Source: Oryzias latipes
Taxonomy: Eukaryota > Chordata > Actinopteri > Beloniformes > Adrianichthyidae
DNA length: 64,000 nucleotides
Direction of reading: 5' to 3'
Assembly: GCF_002234675.1 (NCBI RefSeq)
Contig: NC_019872.2
Location: 12,211,950 to 12,275,949, forward strand
Shown: one piece after another, positions 18,776 through 31,900 of the stretch
Numbering within the stretch: position 1 is the first letter of the stretch
Layout of the letters: each line of letters begins with the position of its first letter
The notes under the pieces: generated by a model
Seen by the model: only the letters and a program-made list of their open reading frames with translations
Databases searched by the model: none
What the model was told of the DNA's origin: nothing
Position numbers and translations under genes: made by a program

Positions 18776-20948
18776 GCTTGTGTTGGACCGTGAACGCTGC
18801 TGCAGATCCGGTGAGTTGAATTTTTTTAGTTTGCAGCCAAAGGCGTTCCTCGTTCTGGGGAGGCACGGCGATCACGTTTTCTCTTGATATTTCAAACTCT
18901 CAAAAACTCAAAACTTAAAATCTAAATAAAAACATAAAATGAAAAAAGAAAAGAACAATGCTTAATGCGTCTTATATTTTGGTTTTAAAAGTAGACTATT
19001 TATTGATGTGTTACCAAAACGATATTTATATTTGACATCAAAACTACACAATCAGTTAAGCAGCTTGTGATTTGATTTAAATTGTTTTTGTTTTTATAAT
19101 TTAGAAATTTTAGGGTTCAGCGGAAAGCTTATTCTAACGCCGCCCCCCTTTTTTCTCCAATTGGCCAACCTTTCAGGCTGTTTGAGGCCATGACGTTGGT
19201 TGATGATGTCACTCTCTGTTTGTGTCTTGCATTCCAGACCAGAATACCCAGACACCAGCGGATTCACATCCTCCTTTATCTCAACTGTCTCAACATCTGA
19301 CTGGCTGCTCCAAAACCCACCTCCAGCTGTAGAATCTGGTATTCGAGGATCTGGACCCAACACCCTCCCAGTATTCAGCAGATCTCTTCCACTTCCATCC
19401 TTCCATCCTTAAGGCCCATCTGTTCTTTACTTGATTTGTGTCCAAATGTATACTCTGATGCCTTCGGCATAGATCTTGTCAGTTGTTCCTCTTCTTCTCT
19501 CTCTGCTTATCCTGAACTACAGAGAATAGTATAATTTATCTACTTGAGATATACAAACAGTGTATATAAATATATAGTTTAAGAGGGGAGGGGAATTGTA
19601 TGCACACACACACAGATACACAAAGCAATTTTTAAATCACGTTCTATAGGTTTATTTGTATGTTTCTTCTCATTTCCTCTTTTTTGTCCAGATTTTGTTA
19701 TTCTTTTGTGTGAGTGTGTGTCTGTGTGTGCTCGTAGTACGCAGGATTTGAGTTTTGCTTTTCAAAATCAATTCCCGAGCTTAGAAACTGCTCGACGCTT
19801 CTGTTCTGACCGAGCAGAAAGGAAATCCTCTCCTCTCCCCGGAACTGCTTTCACATGCTGCGGCGTTTGTTAACCTTTTTCTGCTGCTCCATGAGTCCGT
19901 GTGCCTGTGCACGCTTATGTTAGTGTGTTGGTGTGCTTGTGTGTTTGTTTCTGTGGCGTTGTAAGGTTTTTGCAGCCATTTAAAAACAAAAAAAGAGAAA
20001 AACAACTCATCCGTTTTAGCTCCTCAGTAATGATTTCACTGCTTCTTGAACAGGCAGTGACGGAAAATGTGGAAATGCAACACGAACGTGCGGCGACGAC
20101 AAAAAGCGCCATGAACCTGTGAAATCTTTGGCATTGAAATCCCTCGTCCTGTTGCCTGTTAGGTAATCTCCAGTGGATAAATGGTCTTATCCAGCAATAG
20201 CAATAACTGTCATGACATGATGGTCTCTTTTTCATGGTGATTTTATCAGACTCTTCTGTTCTGTGAGCTCAGTATTAGCAAAGCAGAGGTCTAGCTGAAG
20301 AGCAGCTACGCTGTGGAGGAACAACTTTTTTAAAGCGCTGGTTTGATCTCATACGTCTTTACATGAGGTGATTTTTCTTTCTTCGATCTGAAGCATTAGT
20401 GTGTTGTGTTTTTTGTTGAGTGTGAATGAATGTATCTGAGTTACACACAATAGTGCATCTTTGAGGAGAGATGGTGCTAAGCCGGGTTAAAAAAAACAAA
20501 AACAAAAAAAAGGAACACTAGACATTTTCCGCTCCTTCTCCTTCATGTCGTCTCGGCCTCTTTTGTTTTCAGTTATTCTACTTTACGAAACCCTTAAATG
20601 TTATTTTAAAAATCCAATCACGCATTGATTCATGGCCTTCGGTTCCCATAGTTCCTGCATTGACAGCCCTAAAGATGATCATATTTCCCCAATTAATTGA
20701 TATAAATTCAGATTTTGCCTGTAAATAATATTAAATTAAAAACATCTATTTATTTTTATTTGTAGAAATACACTTATATATATGTAAAAATTTATTTTTG
20801 AAAAGGATAATCCTGCACAAGTATTTGGAGTCAGATTGAATGTTAGCCTTTAAAAAAAAAAAGAAAGAATCGGTTCCGATTGAGCGCTTCTTTTCTGGCA
20901 TTATTAGACATCGAAGAGCTCAAACTCTGAAAATTTAAGGCGGCATTA
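18776..20948 (+). other. pitpna: Probable long 3' UTR and downstream flank of pitpna
   Basis: No further gene is recognisable. The stretch is largely unique-looking, with GT-rich runs (near 19710-19730 and 19915-19950) and several A-rich tracts. AATAAA hexamers occur early (18925). PITPNA messages in vertebrates often have long 3' UTRs, so much of this may be transcribed, but the end cannot be placed. Confidence 0.45.
18925..18930 (+). terminator. pitpna: Candidate polyadenylation signal of pitpna
   Basis: First AATAAA after the stop codon, 150 bases downstream, in A-rich sequence with only a weak downstream GT/T element. More distal signals may be used. Confidence 0.35.
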
Positions 20949-22482
20949 GAGGTACTGTATTTTCTGCACTATAGGGCGCATTATAAGACAAACTATAAGA
21001 CACACTGTCAATGAATTGTCTATTTTTAAAACGATGTCATATATATGGCACACTGACCCATTCACAGTAACTCTAAACCTTATTTGGGAAACATTACATT
21101 TTAGCCATGTTAGCATCCCTAAAAGCGTTTCCCATAACTCCCAAACAAGTTTGCAAGATGTAAAGAAAGCTGATACCACTTAAACAAACTTTACCGGGAC
21201 TATGCTAACTCAAAAAAACACAGTCCGACACCGCTACACGTTAGCATCGTTTGCGTTTTTACAATAGCTCCCAACCTTGTTTCCAAGACGTAAAAAAACA
21301 GACAGACAAAGATAAAACAAAAGTTACTGTGACTATGCCAACTTCTGACCTTGTTAGTAAAGCATTGAAAAGACAGTCGCACACCGCTACATGTTAGCCA
21401 TGTTAGCCTATTTATAGGTACCGCAAAAGGTGTCAACGCACATGCCGTTTGTGCATGTTCACTTCAAGAACTAGGTTTCTGCATTGGAAAATTTACAGTG
21501 GACTTAGCGAACATTTGTGAGCCCACGGCAGCTTTCTCATGTCTTTGGTTGGATATCACAGCTTCGTTAAAGGTACAAGATTTGATTTGATTTGATTTGA
21601 AATGATTTATTGTAAGCACTCAAATGAAAAATAATGCACAAAACAGTACAAGCAGCAGTTATCCATTCATACAAAGACGTATCAAACTTAGGATAATTAG
21701 ACATTAGGTCCCCCAAAACCACTCCATAAAAACATTGAGGAAACTTGATGAAACGTTTGTCGTTGCAGACCCGAGTCCTACACGTCACATCGTGACGAAC
21801 AATGTTATTGAGCACGGTAAGAAGTGGTCACAGGTTCAAGCCCTTAATCGAGAATAGTAAACTGCACTGGGCAGACTCAAAACATGTAATAACAGAAATT
21901 TAACTATCTTCTAAAAAATAATACAAATTGAATAAAATCTTGTGACAAAATGATGGTGTTTAGAGCACAGATAGAGACGATGTGGCATTGAAAATGACAA
22001 AAATAACCTTCATGTATCTCAGGTTTTCCCATTGATTTCTATCCGTTAAAGAAAGGCAATCAGCAAGATATAAAATAATAATAACTTTCTTAATTTTAGG
22101 GCTGTTTTATTTATCTCTGTTCTGACTTGAAAGCTTTATCATTTTTGGTCACCAACTTTTATCTCTGGTGGCTTGTGGTCCCTACTATTTACAAAAACCT
22201 TTACCTCCAAACTACGTTTGCAAGACATTAAAAAAACAGACTGGTGACTGACTCCTAAACCTGTTAGTAACGCATAAAAAAAAGCACGATTAAAATAATG
22301 CTGAAACTCTTGAAATAACAGACTGACATTTCGACAGAGCGGTAGGTACCTCTGCAAATCGCTTCAACATCATTAAACACAACCAAAATTAACCCATACG
22401 TTAGGCGCTATGGATCATGAAACACGCTGCACAAAAAGATGGGACTTTTGAGAATGCCTCATAATGCGGAAAATATGGTCGG
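20949..22482. repeat. Pogo-type MITE, interrupted by other repeat sequence
   Basis: The left end at about 20949 (gtactgtattttctgcacta then agggcgcattataag) and the right end at about 22450-22480 (cctcataatgcggaaaatat) are the inverted termini of a family that also ends at 34139-34170 (cttatagcgcggaaaaca). Internal phrases caacgtgtaaaaaaacag-like, gttagtaacgcataaaa and cgttagc occur on both sides. The middle (about 21430-22190) is foreign and includes a LINE-like 3' tail. Termini resemble those of the pogo transposase fragment at 60243 (ataaggcgcacttaaaagtc). Confidence 0.5.
21570..21840 (-). mobile_element. 5'-truncated LINE 3' end (minus strand), unclassified
   Basis: The + strand shows four ttgat/ttgat-like pentamer units at about 21580-21600 followed by non-repetitive sequence. 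Read on the minus strand this is a short body ending in (AAATC)n, the kind of microsatellite tail left by fish non-LTR elements. No reverse transcriptase motif remains. Confidence 0.35.
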
Positions 22483-23719
22483 TTTGGAAAGATTCATGAC
22501 TAACTTCTCATGGACTTCAGAACTTTCCTAATATTTCAATGAGGTTTGTTCCTTCGAGAGAGGAACAGAGGTTATTTATTTATTTATTTTTGCACAGTTT
22601 GACACCTGGTAGAAGATGATAATGCTAAAAATACATTTTTTTAACATTTATGATGCATCTTTATAATTATTTCCCCCGAACAAAACCCATTTTCTGTTGG
22701 AAAACACAGCTGACCCTAAAAGTTCAACCCCCTCCATCTCTTCTCCATCAACCATCTTGCTCCGTGTCTGTGAGGCTACCAATCAAACCATGAAGATCTG
22801 TGGATGTACTGACCTTGTAAATAAGAAATCAATTAATGTAGATGAACACACATATATAGATGAAACTGTCCTGTCAAACGTGCACAAAGCCCTCCTTGAC
22901 CGACGTGACGCCCAGAGGTGAAAATGTCTAGTATGTGAAGACATTTCAAAGATTCCAATCATTAGTTAAAAAGGAGACTGAAGAAGACTACTTCTTCACG
23001 AGACGTCCCTTTGGCAGGACAGTGTGTGAATATATTTTTGTTCTGAATGTTGTATCTCTGTTGTCAGTCTCTGAGCGACACTTGCTTCTCTCACTGAAAA
23101 CATGGAATGGCGGGCTTATTAACCTTTGGGGTGAGCACACAGCGAAGCTTCAAAGCATTCGGGATTTACCCTCCTTTCGACTGGAAACCTCTATCAAATG
23201 TATGAAGCTGCTGGACTTTTTAAGCTTCACGGAGGGGGAACAATAATGTTCAAATGTGGTTGGTTTTTTATCCGTTTTAGGAGCCTGAACATGCGAGAGA
23301 ACACGTTTTGCCAGAGACAGTCTCATAAAAATCTGTTGATAGATTTCTGTAATTTCTAATCAGAGTATAAGGAAACCAAATATTTCCATATCCCCCCATA
23401 TGTTTTTAAATCTTCCTCACTCCTGTTATCTGGTCTCCCATTTTCTTTATTTTATTGTGAATTTGTGCCTTTTGGTCATCTTCTCTTATAACACTTCTGT
23501 AAATTGGAGATGTAAAGAAACAATAAAACGGAATAAAGCAACTGAATTTCCTGTCTTCTTGTGTAAATTGATTGTAATTTTCTTTTTCCGGAATAAAAGT
23601 CTTTTTGTAAAGAATAAAATGAATGCTTTATGTAAACACGCCATTTGAAATACTGTTGATCCGATTGTGGTGCATCCAAATAACTTATTGTGATTGTGGT
23701 TCCTTACCGCACTGGCTTT

Positions 23720-23901
23720 TACGTCATGCGTGGTCGGTGTGCACTCTGGAGGAGACTTTGGAGCGCCAACAGGACCAGCTGCTCCTGCCGGACTCAAGAG
23801 AATCGTGTCTGCCAGCAGAGGAGCAGCTTCGGGATGGTATGAGAGCTCTGGAGGCGGCTTTTGAATGCAGAAATGTCACCCTGCACCTCGAGCAGTCCTG
23901 A
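23720..23901 (+). pseudogene. Coding-like fragment, possibly kinesin stalk (KIF7/27-like)
   Basis: The frame ending at the TGA 23899-23901 reads TLEETLERQQDQLLLPDSR ... AEEQLRDGMRALEAAFECRN ... LHLEQS. It is charged, heptad-like and GC-richer than its surroundings, unlike most chance frames here. The segment around LRDGMRALEAAFECRN recalls the coiled-coil region of KIF7/KIF27-type kinesins, but this rests on memory of a short motif. An AATAAA lies about 50 bases after the stop (near 23950). No flanking exon or start codon is convincing. It may be an isolated exon, a retrocopy remnant or chance. Confidence 0.25.
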
Positions 23902-24045
23902 AAAAACCGTGCAAACAGTGAATTTGTGTTACCAATCATGTCTGGAAAAAAATAAAAGCTGATTTTATGTGTACATGTGGCCAAAACACACATTATCTGC
24001 AAGTATTTTAAGTAAATATTAAATGGCGTATACTTTTATAGGGTT

Positions 24046-24260
24046 TTGCCACCTTCTTCGAAGGCCAAAGGCGCTTTACCGTGGGTCCAAGACTAAATGT
24101 TGTTGTTGTTGGTCGCACGCATTAACCTAACCCTAGAAGTAACTAATCGTCAGGGCAACCCAAAAAAAACTAACTTCCTCAGGATCTGTGTGGCCAAGAA
24201 AAAAGTTCAGCACTGGCCGCACATATTTAGAAAATTACGTGCGAACAGTCACTTAAAAAA
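24046..24260. repeat. Dispersed repeat fragment shared with 46190-46330
   Basis: aggatctgtgtggccaagaa, gttcagcactggccgcacat and atttagaaaattacgtgcga are near-copies of phrases at 46235-46310 in the same order. No ends identified. Confidence 0.45.
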
Positions 24261-24754
24261 AGAATAAATAAAACCAAGAAGATGATCTCACTACTGTTCA
24301 TGCTAACTACAGCCATGTTTGTTTAGAACAGAACTCCGCCGCTTCTTCTTCTACACCCGTTTCTGGCAAAATGATCTCTTCCGATTGAACATGTGGTGGA
24401 TGTAAACGTTTGTTAGAATATAACGTTTTTGGGGCCCCATGTACACAGTTCAATTTCAATCAGATCAAATGTACATGTACATGTAATTGCTGACAGGAAA
24501 TCCTATTTACTCCACACATTAGCTACTGATTATATGATAATTATAATGTTTTTCAATCATGTCTCTGCTTTATAAAACAAGAAATCAGACAAATTGATAA
24601 TACTTCTGGAGTATAAATAGGATCATTTTTCATTTTGGAGGAGAAAAGCCAAACTTAGATGTCAGATCCTCAGCTAAGAAAAGACGTTTTTTATTTCGTA
24701 TAAACTATCGGTAAGTATAATAAGTATAATTTCATATACATATAGTTATAGTAC

Positions 24755-24790
24755 AGTATATATACAGTATATATATATATATATATATAT
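24755..24790. repeat. (TA)n microsatellite
   Basis: An alternating TA run with two CA interruptions at its start. Confidence 0.85.
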
Positions 24791-26570
24791 TTGCCACCTA
24801 TATGCTGCCAACTATAAGTTTTTAGGAAGAGGCTGAAGAATTTGATTCGACTTGAATTCCGATTGGATAGTTTGGATTGGATTAAATTAAATCGGATCGG
24901 ACTGATGGTGTGTGAAGGTCTGTTCTTCCAAAATTGTCCTTTTTTTCCTCCTTTTCTGTGTAACCCCCCCCTTTGTCTACAGTGCAGGGGATTCAATCCA
25001 AACAGCTTTTTCTTTTCCTTCTTAACATTTTTTAAAAACAAAAAATTGTAAAAAATAAAATCACTAAACCCTTGGTAAGATCATTTCAAGAGACTTTTTC
25101 CGAAGCCTGAACTGAATCACAGCACAGCACCGCACACATTCCACACTATTGAGAAAGTTGAGGATTATTTTTCAACACAAAGTGAGTCTTTTTCTAACCA
25201 AGGATTGTGCGTCAGTCTGCCTCCATAAACAGAAATGTCCATTCAGGCTGCTCTCTCATTGGTCAATAGCATCCTGGGATTGGAGCTTAATCCGATGTCA
25301 TGGTCCAAGTCTAAGAGTGTGTATGTGTGTGTTTGTGTGTGTGTGAAAAACTTGTACCTGAAAGAGCAACAGCTAAAAACAACACTGCAGCACCGAAAAC
25401 GGATGAAAAACGGCAACCAGGCAGAATAGAGAGGAACAAACCAAAACCAAATCCTCTGAGGGTCTGCTAGACGGTAGGATTCCTGCTTCACATTGAGTTA
25501 CTTTCAATGAAACGGAAAGACTTTGAATAAATGAGTCTAACTTTAATCAAAGTCTAATAACACTTAACTGGTTTCTCTAGTCCACTTTAAAAAACAATTC
25601 TTTTAAACGATTTAATATAAGGGAAGTTTGGTCCAAAGTGAGGACATTTTTGTCAGACAAAATCCAGCTAAGAGCAGTAATTTTGGCTTCTATTAACCAG
25701 GAGACGCTGTCTAGTATTTCACAATTCATTTGTTATATTCTCATTTAAATTCTCTTTTTAGAAAGAAAAAAAACCATTTCTAGCAACTACTTTTAACCAC
25801 GTAAAGCCCACTACATCTAAGAATTGACTAAAAATTCAAATTTTTCTAAACTTAAGACGTTTTTTAAACCCTTTGATGAAATCCAAATAAATACATTTTG
25901 ATCAGGCAATTTTTAATGAGACACAGATAGCATCGGTTATGATCCGTTGGGTGATTTGATCCATTTTTGTTCACAACAATGTTATCTTTAGATGTAAAAG
26001 ATGCACTGGAATTTGATCAGCTTTGGAGTTCGTCGGTACGAATTGTCCACTTTTTTTGGGGGGTGAAAAAAAACTAAAAATAGAAACAATGTTTTCATCT
26101 GAGGATTATTGGGTTTATGGCTGTATTTCTTTTTTTGTTTTGTTCTTGTTTAGGACCTGAAGTGAGCAGCACTCAGTCCGCTTCAGGTCTTAGTTCACGT
26201 TGGATGGCACCATGTGTGAAAGCAAAACAAAGCAAACCAAACCAAACAAAAAAAAAAGAATATGGTTTGTGTAAAAACAGCCAGTCTAATTGTCAATTCA
26301 TTTTGTAATGAGGCATGATAATGCATCATTTTTCACTTTTTTAACAGTTTTATAATGTTTACTAGCCTATACTTTCTTCCACTTAATTGCATTTTTTAGC
26401 ATAAGCTCATTGGCCCTCTATTTCTGTAAAAGTTTAATTTTCCATTGAAATTTTCACCGGCGTAGCAGCTAAAACTGGGTCTGTTTCATACCAGTGTTGA
26501 CGAGCTGCATATTTCTAAGTGGTTAATCTCATGAGGCTGTTATTCAAACAGATAAATGCCTGTACAGTAC

Positions 26571-26610
26571 GCCACGCCACGCCACTCCACTCCACTCCAC
26601 TCCCTCCACT
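26571..26610. repeat. (CCACG/CCACT)n pentanucleotide repeat
   Basis: About eight pentamer units, first gccac then tccac, followed within 30 bases by a CTCF-like site. Confidence 0.8.
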
Positions 26611-26637
26611 ACTGGAAATTTCCTCAAAAGGAGCAAA

Positions 26638-26653
26638 CACTGCCCCCTGGTGG
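26638..26653 (-). promoter_or_regulatory. CTCF-like binding motif
   Basis: On the minus strand the site reads CCACCAGGGGGCAGTG, matching the vertebrate CTCF core (CCASYAGRKGGCRS) at all core positions. It lies between pitpna and inpp5k. Binding is not shown by sequence alone. Confidence 0.5.
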
Positions 26654-27615
26654 ATATAGATATAACTGTCAAAGAAAACCCAATATCTTATTTTTGCATC
26701 AACAACATTAAAAAATCATTATTTATGATTTGAAATAAGTTGTGTGAAGTGCCATGAAACCTCCTATAGTAGACTTACTCTTTAATATTAAGTTTTATCT
26801 ATAAAATTAACATCCGCCCGTCCATTTTCTTGACCCTCTTTCTCCATTTTGGGGTCACGGGACGAAAAAACAAACATTATAGAGTATAATTGAGATTTAG
26901 TTGATTTTTGCACATCATCATCCTGATTATAGTTTAGTCTCCATAGCTGCACTTTTTTCTTTAACGCAATTAAAACTAAAAATGATCAGATGTGATGATC
27001 TATTTTCATTCACTCTGACTCCACATCAGTGACTGATTTTACTGACCCATCAGTGACAAAGCCACAGCCTTTTTCTCTATTTGTTCATCTCTCTCTATAT
27101 GTGCCTGCAGGATTTAATAAAAGACAAGAAAATGAGCGCTGGAGGTCGTCACAGTGGTGGGAGAGACAACTGCAGGTGAGAGACGCAGAAAACAAGACTG
27201 GTGAACGAGAGCAGGAAAGAGAAAGGAGAGTGGAAACAATCCAGAAAAAAAGGAATCATCTCATTTTTGGAAGCAGTTTGTAAATCCAGATTGTAACTGT
27301 TCCTCAGCGGCTGCCCGGTTATCCACCTAAACCTGCACTTGTGAAAGAATGTGCCTTGAAACTCTGCATGTGACTGGAAGACGTGAGCTGGGGGGACAAT
27401 CTGGGGTCACCACCGTTAGTTTTTAACTTCAACCACTGCAGATTTGATTATCTTCATCATTTCAGTTCTAAAAAGAGAACCCTTTTAGGATTTATTTCAG
27501 AAAATGGGCAAAGCTTCTTACGTTAAATTCTTTATAAAGCATGAAAGTTACTTGAAATTGAATTTTTCTAAAAAAAAAATTACAAAGGGAGCGAAAAGTT
27601 ACTGTTTGTTTTCAT

Positions 27616-28171
27616 AAAGACCCACTTTAATCCTATTTGATCTTTGGTAAAAGAATTCCCAGTTGTCTTTTATTGATGATGATGCCATTTTTAGCCAAAG
27701 TGCAAAAACCTGTGTCGTTTGAGGACGTAGTTTCTGCAGAGCGGCAGTGGCTCATTAGAAATTTCCCTCTGAGGTGTGGACGGGACAGTTGCTGTCCCCC
27801 ATCTCCCGTCATCCCATTTGTTTACACATTCTCCTGCTACCTCTCACACCTCCAACCTAAACATCACCCGTGCAACAAAAATGTTGAGCAATATTGAACC
27901 GAGCCAGGCGTACATTTTGGAGCCAGATAACAGCTCAAACGAGGAAAACATGAATCTGTTTGTCTACTAGTGGATGACGGGAGCTTGTGCTCCGCCCAGC
28001 GTATTTTCTATGTCACAAATAGCATTTGTGTCGCATTTTTTATCATTTGCTCCAGATTCACAACGATTTGACTTACAAACTCAGCCTAATTTTCTTTCTA
28101 TACGTCTTCCAGCATCAGAAAAATGCCACAAGAACATGTTAGAAACACCATTTTTTTAGAGTGGGTCTTTT
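27616..28171 (+). repeat. MITE of the AAAGACCCACTC family, complete
   Basis: It starts aaagacccactttaatcc and ends ttagagtgggtcttt, giving clear terminal inverted repeats. The internal phrases tagtttctgcagagcggcag, agccagataacagctcaaac and gaggaaaacatgaatc align with the copy at 12062. Non-coding. The open frames across it are chance. Confidence 0.7.
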
Positions 28172-28699
28172 TAAAAAATATATAAATGTAATGGCTGTGA
28201 TGGCAAAAAATCTGTCCAACACTCCAAGTAATTCTTAGTTTTGCTATACTTTTTTGGTCTTTTCTGCATCCCGTCTCCAGATCAGAGGCCTGCATGCCAA
28301 TCCGGACATATTATGCAATTTGTCAGCATTAGTCAATTAGAAACGTTTAAGTTTTTGATCTAAAATGGAAACTAATAGAGTTTAAAGCTTCTCCATCTCT
28401 GGGTTCTGCATGCTTCCCTGCATTACATGAGGCTGGACTGAAGCCAAGTCATAGATTAACCTATTGTGCCGTGTTCTCTGTTGCATGAGTGAGGTTTCCT
28501 TCATTGTTCTAATAAAGCCCGTGCTGGTAGTAAACCTCTTACAGGGGATCTAAAGGGTTATCCAACTCCCTGCAACAATGCTCACAGTGATGGAGGATCA
28601 GCCTCCCACACATTCACACGTCTGTCTGCAAATCGCTGCTGCCAACATTCCTGAGTCGACCCGGCGGCTTTGTCACAGGTTTCTCCATCGCTGCGTGAC

Positions 28700-28962
28700 C
28701 AAACAAGGACCTAGCAGCGGGCACGGGCACACAGACTACTCTGCTTTTTCCTCCTGATGGACCAACAACTGCAGCTTTTTGAGGAAAACTTAACCAACTA
28801 GAACTCCAATTGCATTACTTCCACTGACCTGAGCGGATAGGAGGTCTCCAACATCAAATGGCTGCAACTGAACCAACCGCACGACTTTAAGAGAACCAAA
28901 TATTTCAACTTTTTTTAAAACTTAAATCCAAGAACTTCAGTGGAATTCTTTAACCTCCAACG
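28700..28962 (+). other. inpp5k: Probable 5' UTR and promoter side of inpp5k
   Basis: Sequence directly before the inpp5k start codon. No in-frame upstream ATG extends the protein and no TATA box is clear. The boundary with intergenic DNA is a guess. Confidence 0.35.
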
Positions 28963-31900
28963 ATGGACTTTTTACCAGACAGCCCACGGGGGCGTTCAGA
29001 CAGCACCGGCAGCTCCACATCTCAGGGCTCCAGGTCCAAAACAGTCCTCCGGCAGCGTCTGTCCCAGCTGATGACCTGCATCGAAGACCTGAGCTCTGAC
29101 GATGAAGCCGGGGAGGAAGTGTCCCGCCGGCTGGACGAAGCCTTCCAGCTCTGTGGACGCTTCGAGCCTACGGATGCATTCAGGTGGAAGGCAACGAGCA
29201 GCACGTCATCAAAGCTTCCCTCGTTTTTTTTCTCTGTTTTCTTTGACTTTTGTTTTTAGGTGAAATCCACAAAATGCACATTAAAGTTGTGTGACTTTCT
29301 AACAGGCTGCACATGGTGACCTGGAACGTAGCCACAGCAGAACCTCCTGAAGACGTCACGTCGCTGCTGCACCTTGATGCCCTTCCCCTCACAGATCTGT
29401 ATGCCATCGGGTGAGAAATACCACACCGAAAAGCAGGCCCTCTAGAAATTAGTCATAAAGTTCCTAAAGGGGAAAATTTTTCAAAATAAAATCTACCAAT
29501 GGGATAAGAAAAAGGGTCTCACCAAGAAATCCTATTTAAGAAAAACGAATTCTAGTACTAAAATATGTTTCTAAAACTAAAAGAAAACTTTTACTTACAT
29601 TTAAGTTTTTGCTGTAAACGAGGAGCAAATCTCATTCAAACCTAAAATTTCATTTAATTAAAGGAAAGGAAACATAAAAAAAATTGAGGATATTAAAGGC
29701 CAGCTTGTCGTTGATTGTTGTATCTTTGTAGCTTGCAAGAAGTGAGAGCGACTCCAGTAAAGTTCATGTCGGACCTGATTTGGGAGGATTCCTGGAGCCA
29801 CCTTTTCATGAACACACTGGCTCCTAGAGGCTTTGTGAAGGTAAACCTTCTTTGGGTAAAACTTCTAAGATGTACACAATCAAACATGTCTGTGTTTCTG
29901 CAGAGCGGCAGTAGTTCATTAGAAATAAACTACTGCCACTTTGCAGTTGTAGGCGGGATTTTTGGTGCAAAGCAAACCCCTCCCCCATTCCCATCACCCA
30001 TAACTAGGCGTTGTATTTACACGCACCACCGCTAGCTTACCTCCAGCGTAACATTAGCGGTGCAACAGAAACGGCGAGCAATATAGTAGCTATCCAATCG
30101 TACAGTTTTGAGCCAGATTCCAGCTCAGACGAGGAAACCAAAGACGTACATGGATCTACGTGATGCATCACAATGGGGCGGAGCTTGGGGTGTTTTCTAC
30201 CTCACAAATACACATTATTTTTTAGTGGCTTTTTTTTAAACTTGGATTCTCAACAATTTGATCAAAGAAACCTCTCAGAACTGCAATTTTGACCTCAATT
30301 TTTTAAATGTTTGTCCTCCATCTTCAGAAAAATGCCACAAGAAAATATTAGAAACACCAGGAACACTTTTTATTTATCAGAGTGGGCGTTTAAACGCTTC
30401 TCTCCCTGCTCAAAACTGTTTTGACTAATGAGAGAACCGCTCCTGAATTTGAACCAAACCGGAAAATGTCTGTTGCAGTTCCCCAAATGACCTCTAGGGG
30501 CTGGCTCCACATGGGATTTAATAGGGAATTGTTCTTATCTTGAAAAGTCCAAATTTAAGTCAAAAATAAACGTTTTTACAGAAGAAATTATTTTTTACCA
30601 TCAATGCTTTTTCAATTAATGTCATTTTCTAAGCTGTTTTGATTGTTCTGAGGCTCAAAGTTATGCACTTTGTCTCACTCAAAAACACCCAAAACACTCA
30701 TTTCATCAGCTTCAGATCATTTCTAACAAAAATAGTACAAAGTCTACAAGTCTCTTTCTGCTTTTCATGCGGTTCTAGGTCACTTCTGTGAGGATGCAAG
30801 GTTTGCTGCTGCTGATTTTTGCCAAACAAATGCATTTCCCCTACATCCGAAACATCCAGAGCACCTACATTCGCACAGGCGTTTTCGGCTACTGGGTGAG
30901 AGCTTTGAACGCCGGCGCTAGTTAGCCCTGAACCCTGTGGAGAACATTGTTACACAGCAAGAATCCTGCTGGCGGCAGATTGTCTTTATGAAGCAGCCAT
31001 TGTGTTTGTGAAATGAAATGTGCAACAACTTGGAAGAGAAAACTGAACTCACAAACAAAGAATACTAAGATTTAAGCACCGTACCATGAAAGTACATTTT
31101 TCAGTACTTTATGTACTTTATAAAGTATTTGTATCATGTTACCCACATTAAGAAACAGGTTTTTTTATGTCAATTTCTTTAAATGTTGTATATAACATAT
31201 TACAGTCATCCTCATTTGGGTCCAGGGTAATAAAGGAGGAGTATCTGTGCGCTTTTCCTTCTACGGCCACATGGTGTGTTTCCTCAACTGCCACCTTGCG
31301 GCTCACATGGGCAACGCTCTGCAGCGCGTGGATGAGCTGGAGTACATCCTGGAGACGCAGGAGTTTGACATGTTTGACACGCCCCACGTCCTGGACCACA
31401 AGTCAGCGCAGAGATGATGCTACTACACGGATGTGGTCTGCAGGTCACACTGTAATATCATTGCGACATCATTCTCTTCCAGGGTGGTTTTCTGTTTAGG
31501 GGATCTGAATTTCCGCATCCAAGACCACGGCTTGCACTTTTTGCGGTCATCCATCAACGGCGGACGCTTCAATCTGCTGTGGAGTAAGGACCAGGTAGGA
31601 ATTCAGAAAAACCCAGATCTGGTTCTTAAGGGAACAGTACATCCCTGTTGACCTAAGAAAAATTTTTTGGAGCATGCTCAGTCAGTCCATTTTCAAAGGG
31701 AGAATTGGCTCACCTGTCAAACAATGTTTCTGTGCAATTTTAAGGTGAAATATTATAATTGAGAGTTAAAAAATACTCTTGGGACATTTGTCATGAATGT
31801 ACAGTCCAATCATGGAAGTGAAAATGCTTCTCCTATTTGTTGTTGATGTAAAAATGTTCGTCAGGTAAAAGCTTATTAGAGTGAATAGAAAATAACCAGC

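Larger units (their letters stand above)
22483..28570. other. Intergenic region between pitpna and inpp5k
   Basis: No complete gene recognised. It holds a coding-like fragment at 23720-23901, repeats at 24046-24260 and 27616-28171, a TA microsatellite, a CCACT repeat, a CTCF-like site at 26638-26653, and a fish-repeat phrase (gtccattttcttgaccctct, near 26819). Other open frames, for example 22697-22921 and 22935-23246, show no family motif. Confidence 0.5.
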
